Assembly: GCA_947502355.1 (NCBI GenBank)
Contig: CANMZP010000005.1
Location: 114,460 to 178,459, forward strand
DNA: 64,000 nucleotides
Direction of reading: 5' to 3'
From: an uncultured Thalassotalea sp.
Lineage (GTDB): Bacteria; Pseudomonadota; Gammaproteobacteria; Enterobacterales; Alteromonadaceae
Position numbers and translations under genes: made by a program. The number at the start of each line of letters is the position of its first letter. Within the stretch, counting starts at the first letter, position 1. Under the pieces are notes generated by a model. The model saw only the letters and a list, made by a program, of their open reading frames with translations. It was not told where the DNA came from and did no database searches. This document shows positions 8,596 to 18,846 of the stretch, piece by piece.

Positions 8596-8795
8596 AAAAT
8601 TCGACTATTAAATATAGATGTAAGTGAAGTATATATCCCAGATATGGGTGGTGGGGTTAAAATTCAAGGGAAGCAAGAAAAAAGCCGCTATACTTTTTAG
8701 GTATTTGAGGGCGGCGGGACTGGTATCCTGATGTTAACTTGTTACAATAGCCGCAATGAGCTAAAACAAAACCAGTTTAAAAAATAAGAGTTAGT

Positions 8796-9047
8796 ATGTC
8801 CTTATCAAATAATAAAGCAAGATTACGTTGGGCATGTCGTCGTGGCATGTTGGAATTAGATGTTCTGTTTCTACCTTTTGTCGATGAAGCATGGGATGCG
8901 TTAAACGACGAACAAAAAAAGATCTTTGACCGCTTGTTAGCGTGTGACGATCCGGATTTATTTGCCTGGTTTATGGGACATCAAGAGTGCAAGGATAAGC
9001 AGCTTAATGATATGGTCCAACTTATACTCAACCGAGTTAAAGTATAA
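8796..9047 (+). CDS. sdhE: Succinate dehydrogenase flavinylation factor SdhE
   Basis: A small (83-aa) cytoplasmic protein that promotes covalent FAD attachment to SdhA/FrdA. The family motif RRGMLELD (residues 15-22, RGxxE core) is intact. Divergent from ygfZ and overlapping ygfX downstream, as in E. coli. The protein was formerly described as antitoxin CptB. Confidence 0.92.
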   Translation: MSLSNNKARLRWACRRGMLELDVLFLPFVDEAWDALNDEQKKIFDRLLACDDPDLFAWFMGHQECKDKQLNDMVQLILNRVKV

Positions 9048-9531
9048 CCTTACCTTTTCGACCTCATTACTGGCGAAAAAAGCTCGATGGATAACGATCG
9101 GGCTGATCGTGAGTTGTTTCGCTTTCACGAGTCAATACATACTGCCTCATTTGGCATTACCTCATCTTTCTTTCGCCTCAATGGTACTTACCCTAAGTCT
9201 ATGGAGAATTATTCCCCCTTTTAACCACCCTTTTGGCGGCCTTAAACAGGTGTTATTAACGTATGATGGCATGCTCATTACGGGAGCAAATCAACAGGCG
9301 CAAATAACCAATAAAAGTCGAATGTATCCGTGGGGATGTGTTTTGGTATTAAAAGAAGAGGGGGAGGTGACGACCAATCAAACCATTTTGGACACGTTGC
9401 ACAAGGAACAATCCAAGCGCGTTTTTCCATACTCGTTGCATCAATTGGTTTTTAAAGACAGTTTGTCCGGCAATGATTATCGCCGATTAGCGAGGTTGGT
9501 CAACAGGGCCGGGCCTGCTGACCATGGGTAA
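9007..9531 (+). CDS. ygfX: YgfX/CptA-like inner-membrane protein
   Basis: The protein has two N-terminal membrane segments (around residues 24-40 and 50-67 from this start) and a soluble C-terminal part, as in YgfX, the usual neighbour of sdhE. Similarity is low but layout and synteny agree. The frame is open from 8944, inside sdhE. I prefer ATG 9007, which still overlaps sdhE by 41 bp and has an AAGGAT site about 11 bp upstream. The true start is uncertain. Confidence 0.75.
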   Translation: MIWSNLYSTELKYNLTFSTSLLAKKARWITIGLIVSCFAFTSQYILPHLALPHLSFASMVLTLSLWRIIPPFNHPFGGLKQVLLTYDGMLITGANQQAQITNKSRMYPWGCVLVLKEEGEVTTNQTILDTLHKEQSKRVFPYSLHQLVFKDSLSGNDYRRLARLVNRAGPADHG

Positions 9532-9536
9532 TGCTA

Positions 9537-9571
9537 ATACCAATAACTTAGCGGGATTAATGGTATAAGTT
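9537..9571 (+). terminator. Imperfect hairpin with T-run after ygfX; also a copy of a dispersed repeat
   Basis: TAATACCAAT ... ATTAATGGTATAAG pair with one mismatch and are followed by a run of T, so it should terminate ygfX. The same core (AATACCAA, ACTTAGYGGGATT, GGYATAAG) occurs again near 26.5 kb. Confidence 0.6.
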
Positions 9572-9575
9572 TTTT

Positions 9576-11180
9576 CTACGACTTTTGTGGGGTTAATATT
9601 GTTGGTTCAGCCGTTTCTAATTTATCCGGGTAGTCTACCGTATAGTGCAATCCGCGGCTTTCTTTACGCTCCATGGCACTGCGAATCATTAACTCGGCAA
9701 CTTGCACTAGGTTACGCAATTCCAATAAGTTATTACTGACTCTAAAATGACTGTAATATTCTTGTATTTCTGCTTGCAATAAATTCACTCGGTTCAAAGC
9801 CCGCTGCAATCGTTTGGTGGTGCGCACAATGCCAACATAATCCCACATGAACAAACGTAATTCGTGCCAGTTATGCTGGATAACCACCTCTTCATCAGAG
9901 TTCTCAACCCGACTTTCATCCCATGCGGGTAAGGTTATGATTTTATGTTTGGGATTGAGTTGATCTTTTATATGACCCGCCGCCGATTTAGCAAACACAA
10001 CACACTCTAGCAACGAGTTACTCGCTAAACGGTTAGCGCCGTGTAAACCGGTATAGGATACTTCACCAATCGCATACAAATTGGCCACATCCGTTTGCCC
10101 GTGTTTATTAATTTTAACACCACCGCAGGTGTAGTGTGCGGCAGGAACTACAGGCAAAGGTTCTTTGGTCATATCGATGCCAAACTTACTGGTTTTTTTA
10201 TACAGCATTGGAAAATGGCTTTTTATAAACGCATCGTCACGATGGCTGATGTCTAAAAACATACAGTCTGCGCCCAGTCGTTTCATTTCATAATCAATGG
10301 CGCGAGCCACGACATCCCTAGGGGCAAGTTCGGCGCGTTCATCAAATAAAGGCATAAATCGACTGCCATCTGGTCGTCTTAATATTGCACCTTCACCGCG
10401 TAACGCTTCGGTTAATAAGAACGTACCTGCTTGAGGGTGAAATAAACAGGTTGGATGAAACTGGTTAAATTCCATATTAGCAACACGACACCCGGCACGC
10501 CACGCCATGGCAATACCATCACCACTGGCAATGTCAGGGTTGGAAGTATATTGATATACTTTGCTTGCACCGCCGGTGGCTAAAATGGTTTTTTGTGCGA
10601 AAATAGACTCGACTTTCTCGCTATTTCGATTCCAGATGTAGGCCCCGATACACGGTTTGCTTTCCTGAGTTTTATCGCAAATTAGATCAATGGCATTAAA
10701 CCGTTCAAACACACGGATGCGAGAATGTTCATTAACCCGCTGCGCCAAGGTCTTTTGTACCGCTTTACCCGTTGCATCGGCTGAATGCAGGATACGGCGA
10801 TGACTGTGTCCACCTTCTCGGGTTAAATGGTATTTTGGGGTGGTGTCATCGTTTTCGTCAGACGATTCTTTGTCAAAACTTACCCCCTGATCAATTAACC
10901 ACTGCATTGATTGCTTGGCATTTTCCGCCGTAAAACGCACCATTTCTTCATCACAAAGGCCGTTACCTGCAATGAGGGTATCCTTAACATGATTTTCGAC
11001 GGAGTCGTTCTTGTCGAAAACGGCGGCTATGCCACCCTGGGCATAAAATGTCGAGCCTTCGTTAATTGGACCTTTACTTAAAACAATAACATCGGCGGTT
11101 TGGGCAAGATTTAACGCTAGCGTCAGGCCAGCTGCGCCACTGCCGATAATCAGTACGTCACAATTGTGTTGTTCATTCAT
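9576..11180 (-). CDS. nadB: L-aspartate oxidase (NAD biosynthesis)
   Basis: A flavoenzyme that oxidises aspartate to iminoaspartate, the first step of de novo NAD synthesis, acting with NadA. The FAD-binding motif [12 protein letters not shown] is at about residues 13-24. Succinate-dehydrogenase-like signatures follow, such as EGGHSHRRI and HYTCGGVKI. Length is 534 aa, normal for the family. It is divergent from rpoE, the classical gammaproteobacterial order. Confidence 0.95.
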   Translation of the reverse strand: MNEQHNCDVLIIGSGAAGLTLALNLAQTADVIVLSKGPINEGSTFYAQGGIAAVFDKNDSVENHVKDTLIAGNGLCDEEMVRFTAENAKQSMQWLIDQGVSFDKESSDENDDTTPKYHLTREGGHSHRRILHSADATGKAVQKTLAQRVNEHSRIRVFERFNAIDLICDKTQESKPCIGAYIWNRNSEKVESIFAQKTILATGGASKVYQYTSNPDIASGDGIAMAWRAGCRVANMEFNQFHPTCLFHPQAGTFLLTEALRGEGAILRRPDGSRFMPLFDERAELAPRDVVARAIDYEMKRLGADCMFLDISHRDDAFIKSHFPMLYKKTSKFGIDMTKEPLPVVPAAHYTCGGVKINKHGQTDVANLYAIGEVSYTGLHGANRLASNSLLECVVFAKSAAGHIKDQLNPKHKIITLPAWDESRVENSDEEVVIQHNWHELRLFMWDYVGIVRTTKRLQRALNRVNLLQAEIQEYYSHFRVSNNLLELRNLVQVAELMIRSAMERKESRGLHYTVDYPDKLETAEPTILTPQKS

Positions 11181-11571
11181 AGTGTTTAATGAGACTTTTT
11201 ATGGTGGAAAAATTTTATATGACAATTTTTCAATTTTAACTTAAATCATTATAAATTAACAACGATCGCTGCTAATCAGTTACACTATAGTCAATAAATC
11301 GCATCATCCATCCATTATAATGATGGTTTATGGCCCGTTAGGTACAAAAACGCTGTAAGAGGCTTTTTTTTAATTTTTTCGATTTTTAATCGAACTTTTT
11401 GTAATGTTCCTAGTCCTAATTAATACATTTGCCATAAACTGAAAGTTTATATCTGTTAAATGAACAAGATAACATTGCGATTACGGTCATACAATTAACA
11501 GATATTGCTGTGAAAATAGCAAAATAGTCGTAGTAAACCAACGTATTGGTGAATAAGAGGTAAAGGCTCGA
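11181..11571. other. nadB-rpoE divergent intergenic region
   Basis: 391 bp, AT-rich, with no convincing gene. It must hold promoters for both flanking genes. I can assign only the sigma-E-like promoter at 11392-11419 for rpoE. A near-palindromic CCATTATAATGATGG stretch near 11313-11327 has no assigned role. Confidence 0.6.
11392..11419 (+). promoter_or_regulatory. Probable sigma-E promoter of rpoE
   Basis: GAACTT, a 16-base spacer, then TCCTAA fits the extracytoplasmic sigma-E pattern (GGAACTT, about 16 bases, TCTRA). It lies about 150 bp upstream of rpoE in the sense direction. In related bacteria rpoE is self-activated from such a promoter. Confidence 0.6.
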
Positions 11572-12150
11572 ATGAGCGAACAGAATATCGACCAGGAACT
11601 GGTCAAACGGGTTCAAAAGGGTGATAAAAACGCTTTTAATCTATTGGTAAGGAAGTATCAGCAAAAAGTAATGAATCTTGTTTCTCGCTACGTAAAAAAT
11701 CAAGCTGACGTAGCTGATGTGACACAAGAAACATTTATTAAAGCGTATCGGGCATTGGCAAATTTTCGTGGTGAAAGTGCTTTTTATACCTGGTTATATC
11801 GAATTGCTGTTAATACCGCTAAAAATCAATTGCTGGCGGGGTCAAGAAAGCCACCAGGCAGCGATATTGACGTAGAAGATGCTGAGTTTTATGATGGCGG
11901 AGAGGCTTTAAGAGAAAATGCTTCGCCAGAAAAAATGCTATTAACAAGTGAAATTCGAACGTTGATTTTTAAAACAATCGACCAATTGCCAGAAGAGTTA
12001 CGACTGGCAATCCATTTACGAGAATTGGATGGGTTGAGTTACGAAGAAATTGCAACGGTGATGGATTGTCCTGTAGGTACCGTAAGGTCGAGGATATTCA
12101 GAGCAAGGGATGCAGTCGATAAAAAAATTAAGCCCCTGTTGCAACGTTAA
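11572..12150 (+). CDS. rpoE: RNA polymerase sigma-E factor (envelope stress)
   Basis: A 192-aa ECF sigma factor that directs transcription of envelope-stress genes. Region 2 is at about residues 24-62 (with DVADVTQETF) and region 4 at about 150-182 (SYEEIATVMD, then VGTVRSRIFRAR, the -35-binding helix-turn-helix). The start has a strong GAGGTAAAGG leader. It is followed by rseA, rseB and rseC, so its activity should be controlled by regulated proteolysis of RseA. Confidence 0.96.
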   Translation: MSEQNIDQELVKRVQKGDKNAFNLLVRKYQQKVMNLVSRYVKNQADVADVTQETFIKAYRALANFRGESAFYTWLYRIAVNTAKNQLLAGSRKPPGSDIDVEDAEFYDGGEALRENASPEKMLLTSEIRTLIFKTIDQLPEELRLAIHLRELDGLSYEEIATVMDCPVGTVRSRIFRARDAVDKKIKPLLQR

Positions 12151-12222
12151 TCGTTACAGCATTAGAAAAGATTTTGGCGCTTGCTATAATTGTATTAGTA
12201 AGCACTCATATGTGAGATTTAT

Positions 12223-12825
12223 ATGATTGAAAATAAGTTTGAAGCAGTATCCGAGTTACTTGATGGGCATGATATCGATGCCGAATTAATTGAGGACATA
12301 AAACAGGATGATAAGCTTTGTGATAGCTGGAGTCGTTACCACTTAATTGGTGATGTTATGCGCGGTGAAACCGCCGACTTTATTGATCTTGACTTAAGTG
12401 ATGAAATTGCCAGTGCCATTGCCGCTGAGCCAACCTTATTGGTACCACAACCAACACCTTCAATAAAAGAACGTGTGCAAGCCAAAGTGGTTAAATTAGT
12501 GCGTCCTGTTGGTCAGTTTGCGATTGCTGCATCGGCGGCAGGTTTGATGATTTTAGGCGTTCAACAAGGCAATGTGGTTCAAGACGAAGGTCAAATTCAG
12601 CCTACTCAAGTATTTCAACCGTTGCCTTTAGGTGGGGTTGCCGATCCAGTGAGTTACAACTACTCAGCGCAATCTATCCCGAATCAAAAGCAATCGATGA
12701 TTGATCATCAACAACGTTTGCAGGCCATTTTACAGGACCATAAAAAGCAAATTAAACTAAACAATACGATAAATCTTGAAAACCAAACAGACGCATCTGT
12801 TGAACAGGATGAAGTTAATCAATAA
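12223..12825 (+). CDS. rseA: Anti-sigma-E factor RseA
   Basis: An inner-membrane anti-sigma factor. The N-terminal 80 residues match the sigma-binding domain (ELLDG near 11-15; CDSWSRYHLIGDVMRG at 33-48). One membrane segment spans about 96-115, and the C-terminal periplasmic tail is Gln-rich. Cleavage by DegS and RseP releases RpoE in the known pathway. It lies 72 bp after rpoE, and its stop codon abuts the rseB start. Confidence 0.93.
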   Translation: MIENKFEAVSELLDGHDIDAELIEDIKQDDKLCDSWSRYHLIGDVMRGETADFIDLDLSDEIASAIAAEPTLLVPQPTPSIKERVQAKVVKLVRPVGQFAIAASAAGLMILGVQQGNVVQDEGQIQPTQVFQPLPLGGVADPVSYNYSAQSIPNQKQSMIDHQQRLQAILQDHKKQIKLNNTINLENQTDASVEQDEVNQ

Positions 12826-13869
12826 ATGAATCTTAAAAGCATTATGGCAATACTGGCATTTATTACAATGCCAGTCTTTGCCCAAAACCAAGCCCCTGCT
12901 CAACAGAATCAAGAACCGGATCAAGAGCAACATCAGCAACAAAATCAGGGCTTAGAGCAACCTCTTCAAGCCGATGCCTCGCAACCAGTCAAAATACCAA
13001 CGGCATTACAATGGGTACAGCGACTGAGTAACTCTCTGAAAATATTAAATTTTGATACCTCTTTTGTGGTGGTTCGCAATAACCGCGCAGAGCCTTATCG
13101 TTGGCTACATGGGGTTGATGCTGGCAAAGAAATGGAAATCATCACGCTGCTTAATGGCCCGCGTAAAGAATCCATACGCATTGAAAATGTGGTCAGCTAC
13201 TTTGAGTCCGATAATCAGCCTTACTCGGTGATTGGCCCGTCAATTAGCGGTCCGATCCCTGGGGCATTATGGGGCAGCCTAGAAAAACTTCAGCAAACCT
13301 ACGATTTTATCGGGGTTGGTAAAAGTCGTATACTTGGCCGACCTGCACAGCTGATTCGTTTAGAAAGCAAAGACAAACAACGGTTTGGCTATTGGTTATG
13401 GCTTGATATTCAAAGTGGCCTGTTGCTCAAAAGTGCAATCATCAGCCGTGATGGTGAATTGCTTGAACAGGTGCAGTTCACGCATTTATCGATTACCGAA
13501 CAAAGCCATGATATTTTAAAACAATTGCACAGTGCAGACTTACCTAAACCGGTCGAAAAAAGCGAAGCAAAATCTGATTTTAGTTGGGCGGTAAATTGGT
13601 TGCCTCAAGGCTTTGAATTGCAAAACGCCAATCGAAATCGGTTAAGTAATATAAATGAAAATGTTGAATCACTGCTGTATAACGATGGCTTGGTCAATGT
13701 CTCTGTTTATGTCAGTCGTTCAGAAGACGCCGGTAGGGCGCCAAGCGTAACGCAAACGGGGGCAACGGTGTTGTTGTCGCAGCTGCGTGATGGCTATGAA
13801 ATCAACGTGGTTGGCAAAATTCCTGCGAATACGGCATTAACCATTGCTGATTCCATTAACTTTAATTAG
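12826..13869 (+). CDS. rseB: Periplasmic sigma-E regulatory protein RseB
   Basis: A periplasmic LolA-like protein that binds RseA and shields it from DegS until it senses lipoprotein or LPS signals. A cleavable signal peptide ends around VFAQ (residues 17-20). Next comes a Gln/Pro-rich stretch (about residues 20-50), then MucB/RseB-family sequence (LQWVQRLSNSLKILNFDTSF). The Gln-rich linker is longer than in E. coli RseB. The gene starts directly after the rseA stop codon. Confidence 0.92.
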   Translation: MNLKSIMAILAFITMPVFAQNQAPAQQNQEPDQEQHQQQNQGLEQPLQADASQPVKIPTALQWVQRLSNSLKILNFDTSFVVVRNNRAEPYRWLHGVDAGKEMEIITLLNGPRKESIRIENVVSYFESDNQPYSVIGPSISGPIPGALWGSLEKLQQTYDFIGVGKSRILGRPAQLIRLESKDKQRFGYWLWLDIQSGLLLKSAIISRDGELLEQVQFTHLSITEQSHDILKQLHSADLPKPVEKSEAKSDFSWAVNWLPQGFELQNANRNRLSNINENVESLLYNDGLVNVSVYVSRSEDAGRAPSVTQTGATVLLSQLRDGYEINVVGKIPANTALTIADSINFN

Positions 13870-13898
13870 TGCTGCGGCCAATTTGAGTCATTCGAGTT

Positions 13899-14369
13899 AT
13901 GATTGAAGAAACCGCCACAGTCGTTGCCATTAATGGCAATCAGGTTGTGGTTAAAAGTACCGTAAAATCAAGCTGTCACAGTTGTGAACAACAAGACAAC
14001 TGCGGCAGTGGTCAAATCGCCAAAGCTATCCCACATAAAACACTCACCACCACTTTGCAAACCGAACAATCATTAGCGGTAGGCGATGAGGTGGTGATTG
14101 GTTTAAACGAAACCTCAATGCTAAAAAGTGCTTTGCACGTCTATTTAGCTCCCTTGTTCGGCCTAATTTTAGGGGCCAGTATTGGTCAGTTAGTGCTTGT
14201 CGAAGCGCTGAGCTGGCATGAATTAAGCGCTGTTGGTTTAGCCACCGGACTCGCGTATTTAGGCTATCTTTTTGCTAAAAAACACCATGCCAGTGAAAAG
14301 GTGCATAAAAACTTACAGCCTAAACTCCTCAGAAAATGCCAAAATACAATTCCTGTTACACAAATCTAA
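13899..14369 (+). CDS. rseC: SoxR-reducing / sigma-E regulator RseC
   Basis: An inner-membrane protein of the RseC/MucC family. The Cys cluster Cys26-x2-Cys29-x5-Cys35 precedes two membrane segments (about 82-100 and 105-125). RseC family members form part of the SoxR-reducing system and modulate sigma-E. It is fourth in the rpoE operon, and its 156-aa length is typical. Confidence 0.88.
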   Translation: MIEETATVVAINGNQVVVKSTVKSSCHSCEQQDNCGSGQIAKAIPHKTLTTTLQTEQSLAVGDEVVIGLNETSMLKSALHVYLAPLFGLILGASIGQLVLVEALSWHELSAVGLATGLAYLGYLFAKKHHASEKVHKNLQPKLLRKCQNTIPVTQI

Positions 14370-14506
14370 GCAATTTTACTTGTCTCATTAAGCTAATTTA
14401 CTTGTAAATCACTATAATAAAGCAACTAATGATAGCGACAAGCTGCGAAATTCGTTAAAATCGACGGATTATTTTTTATTTTGACATCTGAATTTAAGCT
14501 CTTTAT

Positions 14507-16297
14507 ATGAAGCACATACGTAATTTCTCTATTATCGCCCATATCGACCATGGTAAATCGACTCTGTCGGATCGTCTTATCCAACATTGTGGTGGTTTAA
14601 CTGCTCGCGAAATGGAATCACAAGTTCTCGATTCCATGGATCTGGAAAGAGAGCGTGGTATCACCATCAAAGCTCAAAGTGTTACTTTGGACTATAAAGC
14701 CAAAGACGGTAATGTTTACCAATTAAACTTCATCGACACCCCAGGCCACGTTGACTTCTCTTACGAAGTATCACGTTCATTAGCGGCCTGTGAAGGGGCG
14801 TTATTGGTTGTTGATGCTGGCCAAGGTGTGGAAGCACAAACCCTTGCCAACTGTTACACCGCCATTGAGATGGACTTAGAAGTGGTACCAATTCTAAATA
14901 AAATTGACTTGCCACAAGCAGATCCAGATCGGGTGGCTGAAGAAATTGAAGACATCATTGGTATTGATGCCACGGATGCCGTGCAGTGTTCTGCAAAAAC
15001 AGGTATTGGCATTGAAGAAGTTTTAGAAAGTATTGTTGCTAATGTTCCACCCCCTGAAGGCAATGCAGATGACAAGCTACAAGCGTTAATCATTGATTCA
15101 TGGTTTGATAACTACCAAGGCGTTGTGTCTTTGGTACGTGTTATGCACGGTGAAATCAAAAAAGGCGATAAGATGACGGTAATGTCTACCGGTCAAACGC
15201 ATATCATCGATAAAGTTGGTATTTTTACCCCGAAACAACACGAAACCGGCGTTCTTAAAACCGGTGAAGTAGGGTTTATCATTGCGGGTATCAAAGAGAT
15301 CCACGGTGCACCAGTAGGGGATACCTTAACCCTATCTCGCGATCCTGCACCGAGCCAATTACCGGGTTTCCAAAAGGTTCAGCCTCAAGTTTATGCCGGC
15401 ATATTCCCAATTAGCTCGGATGACTTTGAAAACTTCCGTGACGCCCTAAACAAATTAAGCTTAAACGATGCTTCATTGTTCTTTGAGCCAGAAAGCTCTG
15501 GTGCATTAGGATTTGGTTTCCGTTGTGGTTTCCTTGGCATGTTGCACATGGAAATTATTCAAGAGCGTTTAGCGCGTGAATACAACCTAGACCTAATTGC
15601 CACAGCACCTACGGTAAACTATGAAATCCTGTGTACCAATGGTGAAGTGATAACTATTGATAACCCAGGTGATTTACCTGCGGTAAACCAGATTGATGAA
15701 ATCCGCGAGCCTATCGTTGAAGCCAATATTCTTGTACCACAAGAGCACTTAGGTAACGTTATTACCTTATGTGTTGAAAAACGTGGTGTCCAAAAATCAC
15801 TGACTTACCATGGTAACCAGGTTGCCGTTAAATACGAACTACCCATGGCCGAAGTGGTAATGGACTTTTTCGATAAGTTAAAATCAACCAGTCGTGGTTA
15901 CGCGTCTCTTGATTATCAATTTGTCCGCTTTGAAGCATCAGACATGGTACGTTGTGACGTGCTTATCAATGGTGACCGAGTGGATGCTTTGGCGATGATC
16001 ACGCACCGTACAAACTCGGTATCTCGAGGTCGTCAGTTGGTTGATAAGCTGAAAGACCTAATTCACCGTCAAATGTTTGATGTAGCGATTCAAGCCGCTA
16101 TTGGCAACAACGTGATTGCCCGCACAACCGTTAAGCAATTACGTAAAAACGTAATCGCCAAATGTTACGGTGGTGATGTTTCGCGTAAGAAGAAACTTCT
16201 TCAGAAACAAAAAGAAGGTAAAAAACGCATGAAACAAGTAGGTAATGTTGAAGTACCTCAAGAAGCGTTTTTAGCTGTCCTTAAATTAGATAAATAG
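14507..16297 (+). CDS. lepA: Elongation factor 4 (LepA)
   Basis: A ribosome-associated translational GTPase of 596 aa. GTP-binding motifs AHIDHGKST (11-19), DTPGHVDF (about 77-84) and NKIDL (about 131-135) are intact, and the LepA-specific C-terminal domain is present. No good ribosome site is visible before the ATG. It lies 137 bp after rseC and 7 bp before lepB, as in the conserved lepA-lepB-rnc-era block. Confidence 0.96.
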   Translation: MKHIRNFSIIAHIDHGKSTLSDRLIQHCGGLTAREMESQVLDSMDLERERGITIKAQSVTLDYKAKDGNVYQLNFIDTPGHVDFSYEVSRSLAACEGALLVVDAGQGVEAQTLANCYTAIEMDLEVVPILNKIDLPQADPDRVAEEIEDIIGIDATDAVQCSAKTGIGIEEVLESIVANVPPPEGNADDKLQALIIDSWFDNYQGVVSLVRVMHGEIKKGDKMTVMSTGQTHIIDKVGIFTPKQHETGVLKTGEVGFIIAGIKEIHGAPVGDTLTLSRDPAPSQLPGFQKVQPQVYAGIFPISSDDFENFRDALNKLSLNDASLFFEPESSGALGFGFRCGFLGMLHMEIIQERLAREYNLDLIATAPTVNYEILCTNGEVITIDNPGDLPAVNQIDEIREPIVEANILVPQEHLGNVITLCVEKRGVQKSLTYHGNQVAVKYELPMAEVVMDFFDKLKSTSRGYASLDYQFVRFEASDMVRCDVLINGDRVDALAMITHRTNSVSRGRQLVDKLKDLIHRQMFDVAIQAAIGNNVIARTTVKQLRKNVIAKCYGGDVSRKKKLLQKQKEGKKRMKQVGNVEVPQEAFLAVLKLDK

Positions 16298-16304
16298 GTA
16301 AAGT

Positions 16305-17225
16305 ATGGCCGCACATTTTTCATTGATTTTAGTCGTTGTTACGGTTTTAACCGGGATTGTATGGCTATTAGATAAATTTGTTTTTGCACCAAAGCGGGCT
16401 GCAAACCTAAGGGCGACGCAAGAACAATGTGCCCAGCCGTTGGACGACAACGCCATTGCCAAAATCGTTGAGCCGAATCCATTAGTGGATACATCGGTAC
16501 AAATTTTTCCGGTAATTGCAATTGTGTTGATTTTACGCTCGTTTATTTACGAACCGTTTCAAATTCCGTCGGGCTCAATGATGCCAACTTTGCTTGATGG
16601 CGATTTTATCTTGGTGAACAAATTTAACTACGGCCTGCGTGAGCCGGTAAACCGTACCAAATTTTTTGAAAACGGTTCACCTGAACGTGGTGATGTTGTG
16701 GTCTTTAAATACCCAGTTCAGCCGCAAATTGACTACATAAAGCGTGTTGTTGGGGTTCCTGGTGATCGCGTTGTTTACCGCAATAAAACCTTATATATAC
16801 AGCCTGTATGTGTTGATAAAAGTCAGTCTTGTCCTAAATTAGAAAGAGTCCTTACTGACTTTCAAGCGGTAGGTGAGTATGAGCAAGTTGGCATGCCTCT
16901 AACCCGTTATCAGTCGAATATGCCGGGTAAAACGCATGAGATTTTAGTAAACAACAATACTTACCCTCGTAATCAAGACTTTAAATCACAACCCGGCTTA
17001 CCAAAAGGTGAGTGGTTGGTGCCAGAAGGTCAATATTTAATGATGGGTGATAATCGTGACAACAGCCTTGATGGGCGTTTTTGGGGCTTCGTGCCAGAAG
17101 AAAACCTTGTTGGCGAAGCGGTTGCGGTATGGATGAGTTTTGAATTTGAAAACAATGAGCAGAGCCTTTTACCATCATGGGTACCTACCGGTATTCGTTT
17201 TGAAAGAATTGGCGGGATTAACTAA
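16305..17225 (+). CDS. lepB: Signal peptidase I
   Basis: An inner-membrane Ser/Lys protease that removes Sec and Tat signal peptides. Catalytic Ser91 lies in PSGSMMPT, and Lys146 in DYIKRVVGVPGD. Further motifs include GDNRDNSLDGRFWG. Two N-terminal hydrophobic segments (about 5-24 and 66-80) match the E. coli topology. It lies 7 bp after lepA, and its stop codon is immediately followed by the TTG start of rnc. Confidence 0.95.
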   Translation: MAAHFSLILVVVTVLTGIVWLLDKFVFAPKRAANLRATQEQCAQPLDDNAIAKIVEPNPLVDTSVQIFPVIAIVLILRSFIYEPFQIPSGSMMPTLLDGDFILVNKFNYGLREPVNRTKFFENGSPERGDVVVFKYPVQPQIDYIKRVVGVPGDRVVYRNKTLYIQPVCVDKSQSCPKLERVLTDFQAVGEYEQVGMPLTRYQSNMPGKTHEILVNNNTYPRNQDFKSQPGLPKGEWLVPEGQYLMMGDNRDNSLDGRFWGFVPEENLVGEAVAVWMSFEFENNEQSLLPSWVPTGIRFERIGGIN

Positions 17226-17906
17226 TTGAATAACCCAATCAAATTAAAACGCCTTAGTCAAAAGCTAGGCTATACCTTTAAAGACGAGAATTTATTAATT
17301 CAGGCTCTAACGCATCGCAGTGCCAAGGGTGAGAATAACGAACGTCTTGAATTTTTAGGGGATTCCATTCTGGGCTACATCATTGCTCGCGAACTGTTTG
17401 AAAAATTTCCTAAAGCAAGTGAAGGCGAGCTTACTCGCATGCGCTCTACCTTAGTTCGTGGTGTAACGCTTGCTGATATCGGCCGAGACTTTGAGCTGGG
17501 CGATTGTTTAATTTTAGGTCCCGGCGAGTTAAAAAGCGGCGGACATCGTCGCGAATCCATTTTAGAAGACGCCATTGAAGCGATTATTGGCGCGGTCTTC
17601 TTAGACTCTGATATGACCCAATGTCGTGAATTAGTCTTACGTTGGTTTGCAACCAGACTCGACTCGACCAACCCAGGTGTAAGTCAGAAAGACCCAAAAA
17701 CCCGTTTACAAGAATATTTGCAAGGACGACGTCTTGATTTGCCGAACTACGAAGTGATTAAAACTACGGGGCAGTCGCATAATCAGGAATTTACTATCAG
17801 CTGCACAGCACAGGGCATTAAAGAAGCGGTCATTGCCAAAGGCACTTCGCGTCGTAAAGCTGAGCAAGCAGCGGCACAAAAAGTATTGGAGTTATTAAAT
17901 GTCTGA
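17226..17906 (+). CDS. rnc: Ribonuclease III
   Basis: A double-strand-specific endoribonuclease that processes rRNA precursors and regulatory RNAs. The signature [10 protein letters not shown] is at about residues 38-47, the second catalytic cluster [12 protein letters not shown] at 114-125, and a dsRNA-binding domain covers 155-226. The start is TTG, directly adjacent to the lepB stop, and the family-typical N-terminus begins there. The last 8 bp overlap era, indicating coupling. Confidence 0.95.
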   Translation: MNNPIKLKRLSQKLGYTFKDENLLIQALTHRSAKGENNERLEFLGDSILGYIIARELFEKFPKASEGELTRMRSTLVRGVTLADIGRDFELGDCLILGPGELKSGGHRRESILEDAIEAIIGAVFLDSDMTQCRELVLRWFATRLDSTNPGVSQKDPKTRLQEYLQGRRLDLPNYEVIKTTGQSHNQEFTISCTAQGIKEAVIAKGTSRRKAEQAAAQKVLELLNV

Positions 17907-18810
17907 GCAAACAAAACACTGTGGATTGGTTGCCATTGTAGGTCGGCCTAATGTGGGTAAATCGACCTTACTTAATGCCTTATTAGGGCAAAAAGTCAGT
18001 ATTACATCTCGTAAGCCGCAAACCACCCGTCATCGTATTCTTGGTATTCTAACTGAAGGTAGCCAACAAGCGGTGTTAGTAGACACCCCGGGTTTACACC
18101 AAGATGAAAAGCGCGCCATCAACCGTTTAATGAACCGTGCCGCAAGCAGCTCGATAGCGGAAGTTGAACTTATTATGTTCTTGGTTGAAGGTACGCATTG
18201 GACTGCAGATGATGAAATGGTGCTTAATAAAGTTATCCAAAGTGGTCGTCCTGCGGTTTTAGTGGTGAACAAAGTCGACAACGTTCAAGACAAAGAAGAG
18301 TTGTTACCGCATTTGCAAAAAATTGCTAGCCGTCATAACTTTCAAGAAATTGTCCCAATTAGCGCCACTAAAGGTGATAAGGTCGATCGTATTCGCCAAA
18401 TTTGTCTTGAGTCTTTACCTGAGAGTGATTTCTGGTTTCCTGAAGATTATATTACTGACCGTTCATCACGGTTTATGGCCTCAGAAATCTTACGTGAGAA
18501 ACTGATGCGCTTTACGGGGGATGAGCTGCCGTATTCGACGACCGTTGAAATTGAGCAGTTTAAATCGGACCATAAAGGCATTTTGCATATCAATGCGCTT
18601 ATTTTGGTTGAGCGCGAAACGCAAAAGCGCATGGTTATTGGCAATAAAGGCGAGAAGCTTAGAACCATTGGCCGCGAAGCACGTCGCGATATGGAAGAGC
18701 TGTTTGAGCGAAAAGTGTTTTTGGAAACCTGGGTTAAGGTTAAATCAGGCTGGGCTGACGATGAAAGAGCATTACGCAGTCTAGGCTACGGCGATGAATA
18801 TTCTGGCTAG
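17899..18810 (+). CDS. era: GTPase Era
   Basis: An essential GTPase for 30S assembly that binds the 3' end of 16S rRNA. G1 GRPNVGKS (about 14-21), G3 DTPG and G4 NKVD are visible, followed by a C-terminal KH domain ([18 protein letters not shown] region). Length is 303 aa. It overlaps rnc by 8 bp. Confidence 0.96.
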   Translation: MSEQTKHCGLVAIVGRPNVGKSTLLNALLGQKVSITSRKPQTTRHRILGILTEGSQQAVLVDTPGLHQDEKRAINRLMNRAASSSIAEVELIMFLVEGTHWTADDEMVLNKVIQSGRPAVLVVNKVDNVQDKEELLPHLQKIASRHNFQEIVPISATKGDKVDRIRQICLESLPESDFWFPEDYITDRSSRFMASEILREKLMRFTGDELPYSTTVEIEQFKSDHKGILHINALILVERETQKRMVIGNKGEKLRTIGREARRDMEELFERKVFLETWVKVKSGWADDERALRSLGYGDEYSG

Positions 18811-18846
18811 GTTTCTTTAGAGTAGGCGTTTTTAGGGTAGGTTTGA

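Noticed and set aside
8944..9006. Upstream extension of the ygfX frame inside sdhE
   Set aside because: The extra 21 residues come from sdhE coding sequence in another frame and do not resemble YgfX; a later ATG is better.
14482..14510. TTGACA-N17-TATATG as a lepA promoter
   Set aside because: The -10 hexamer would contain the lepA start codon, so the transcript would begin inside the gene.
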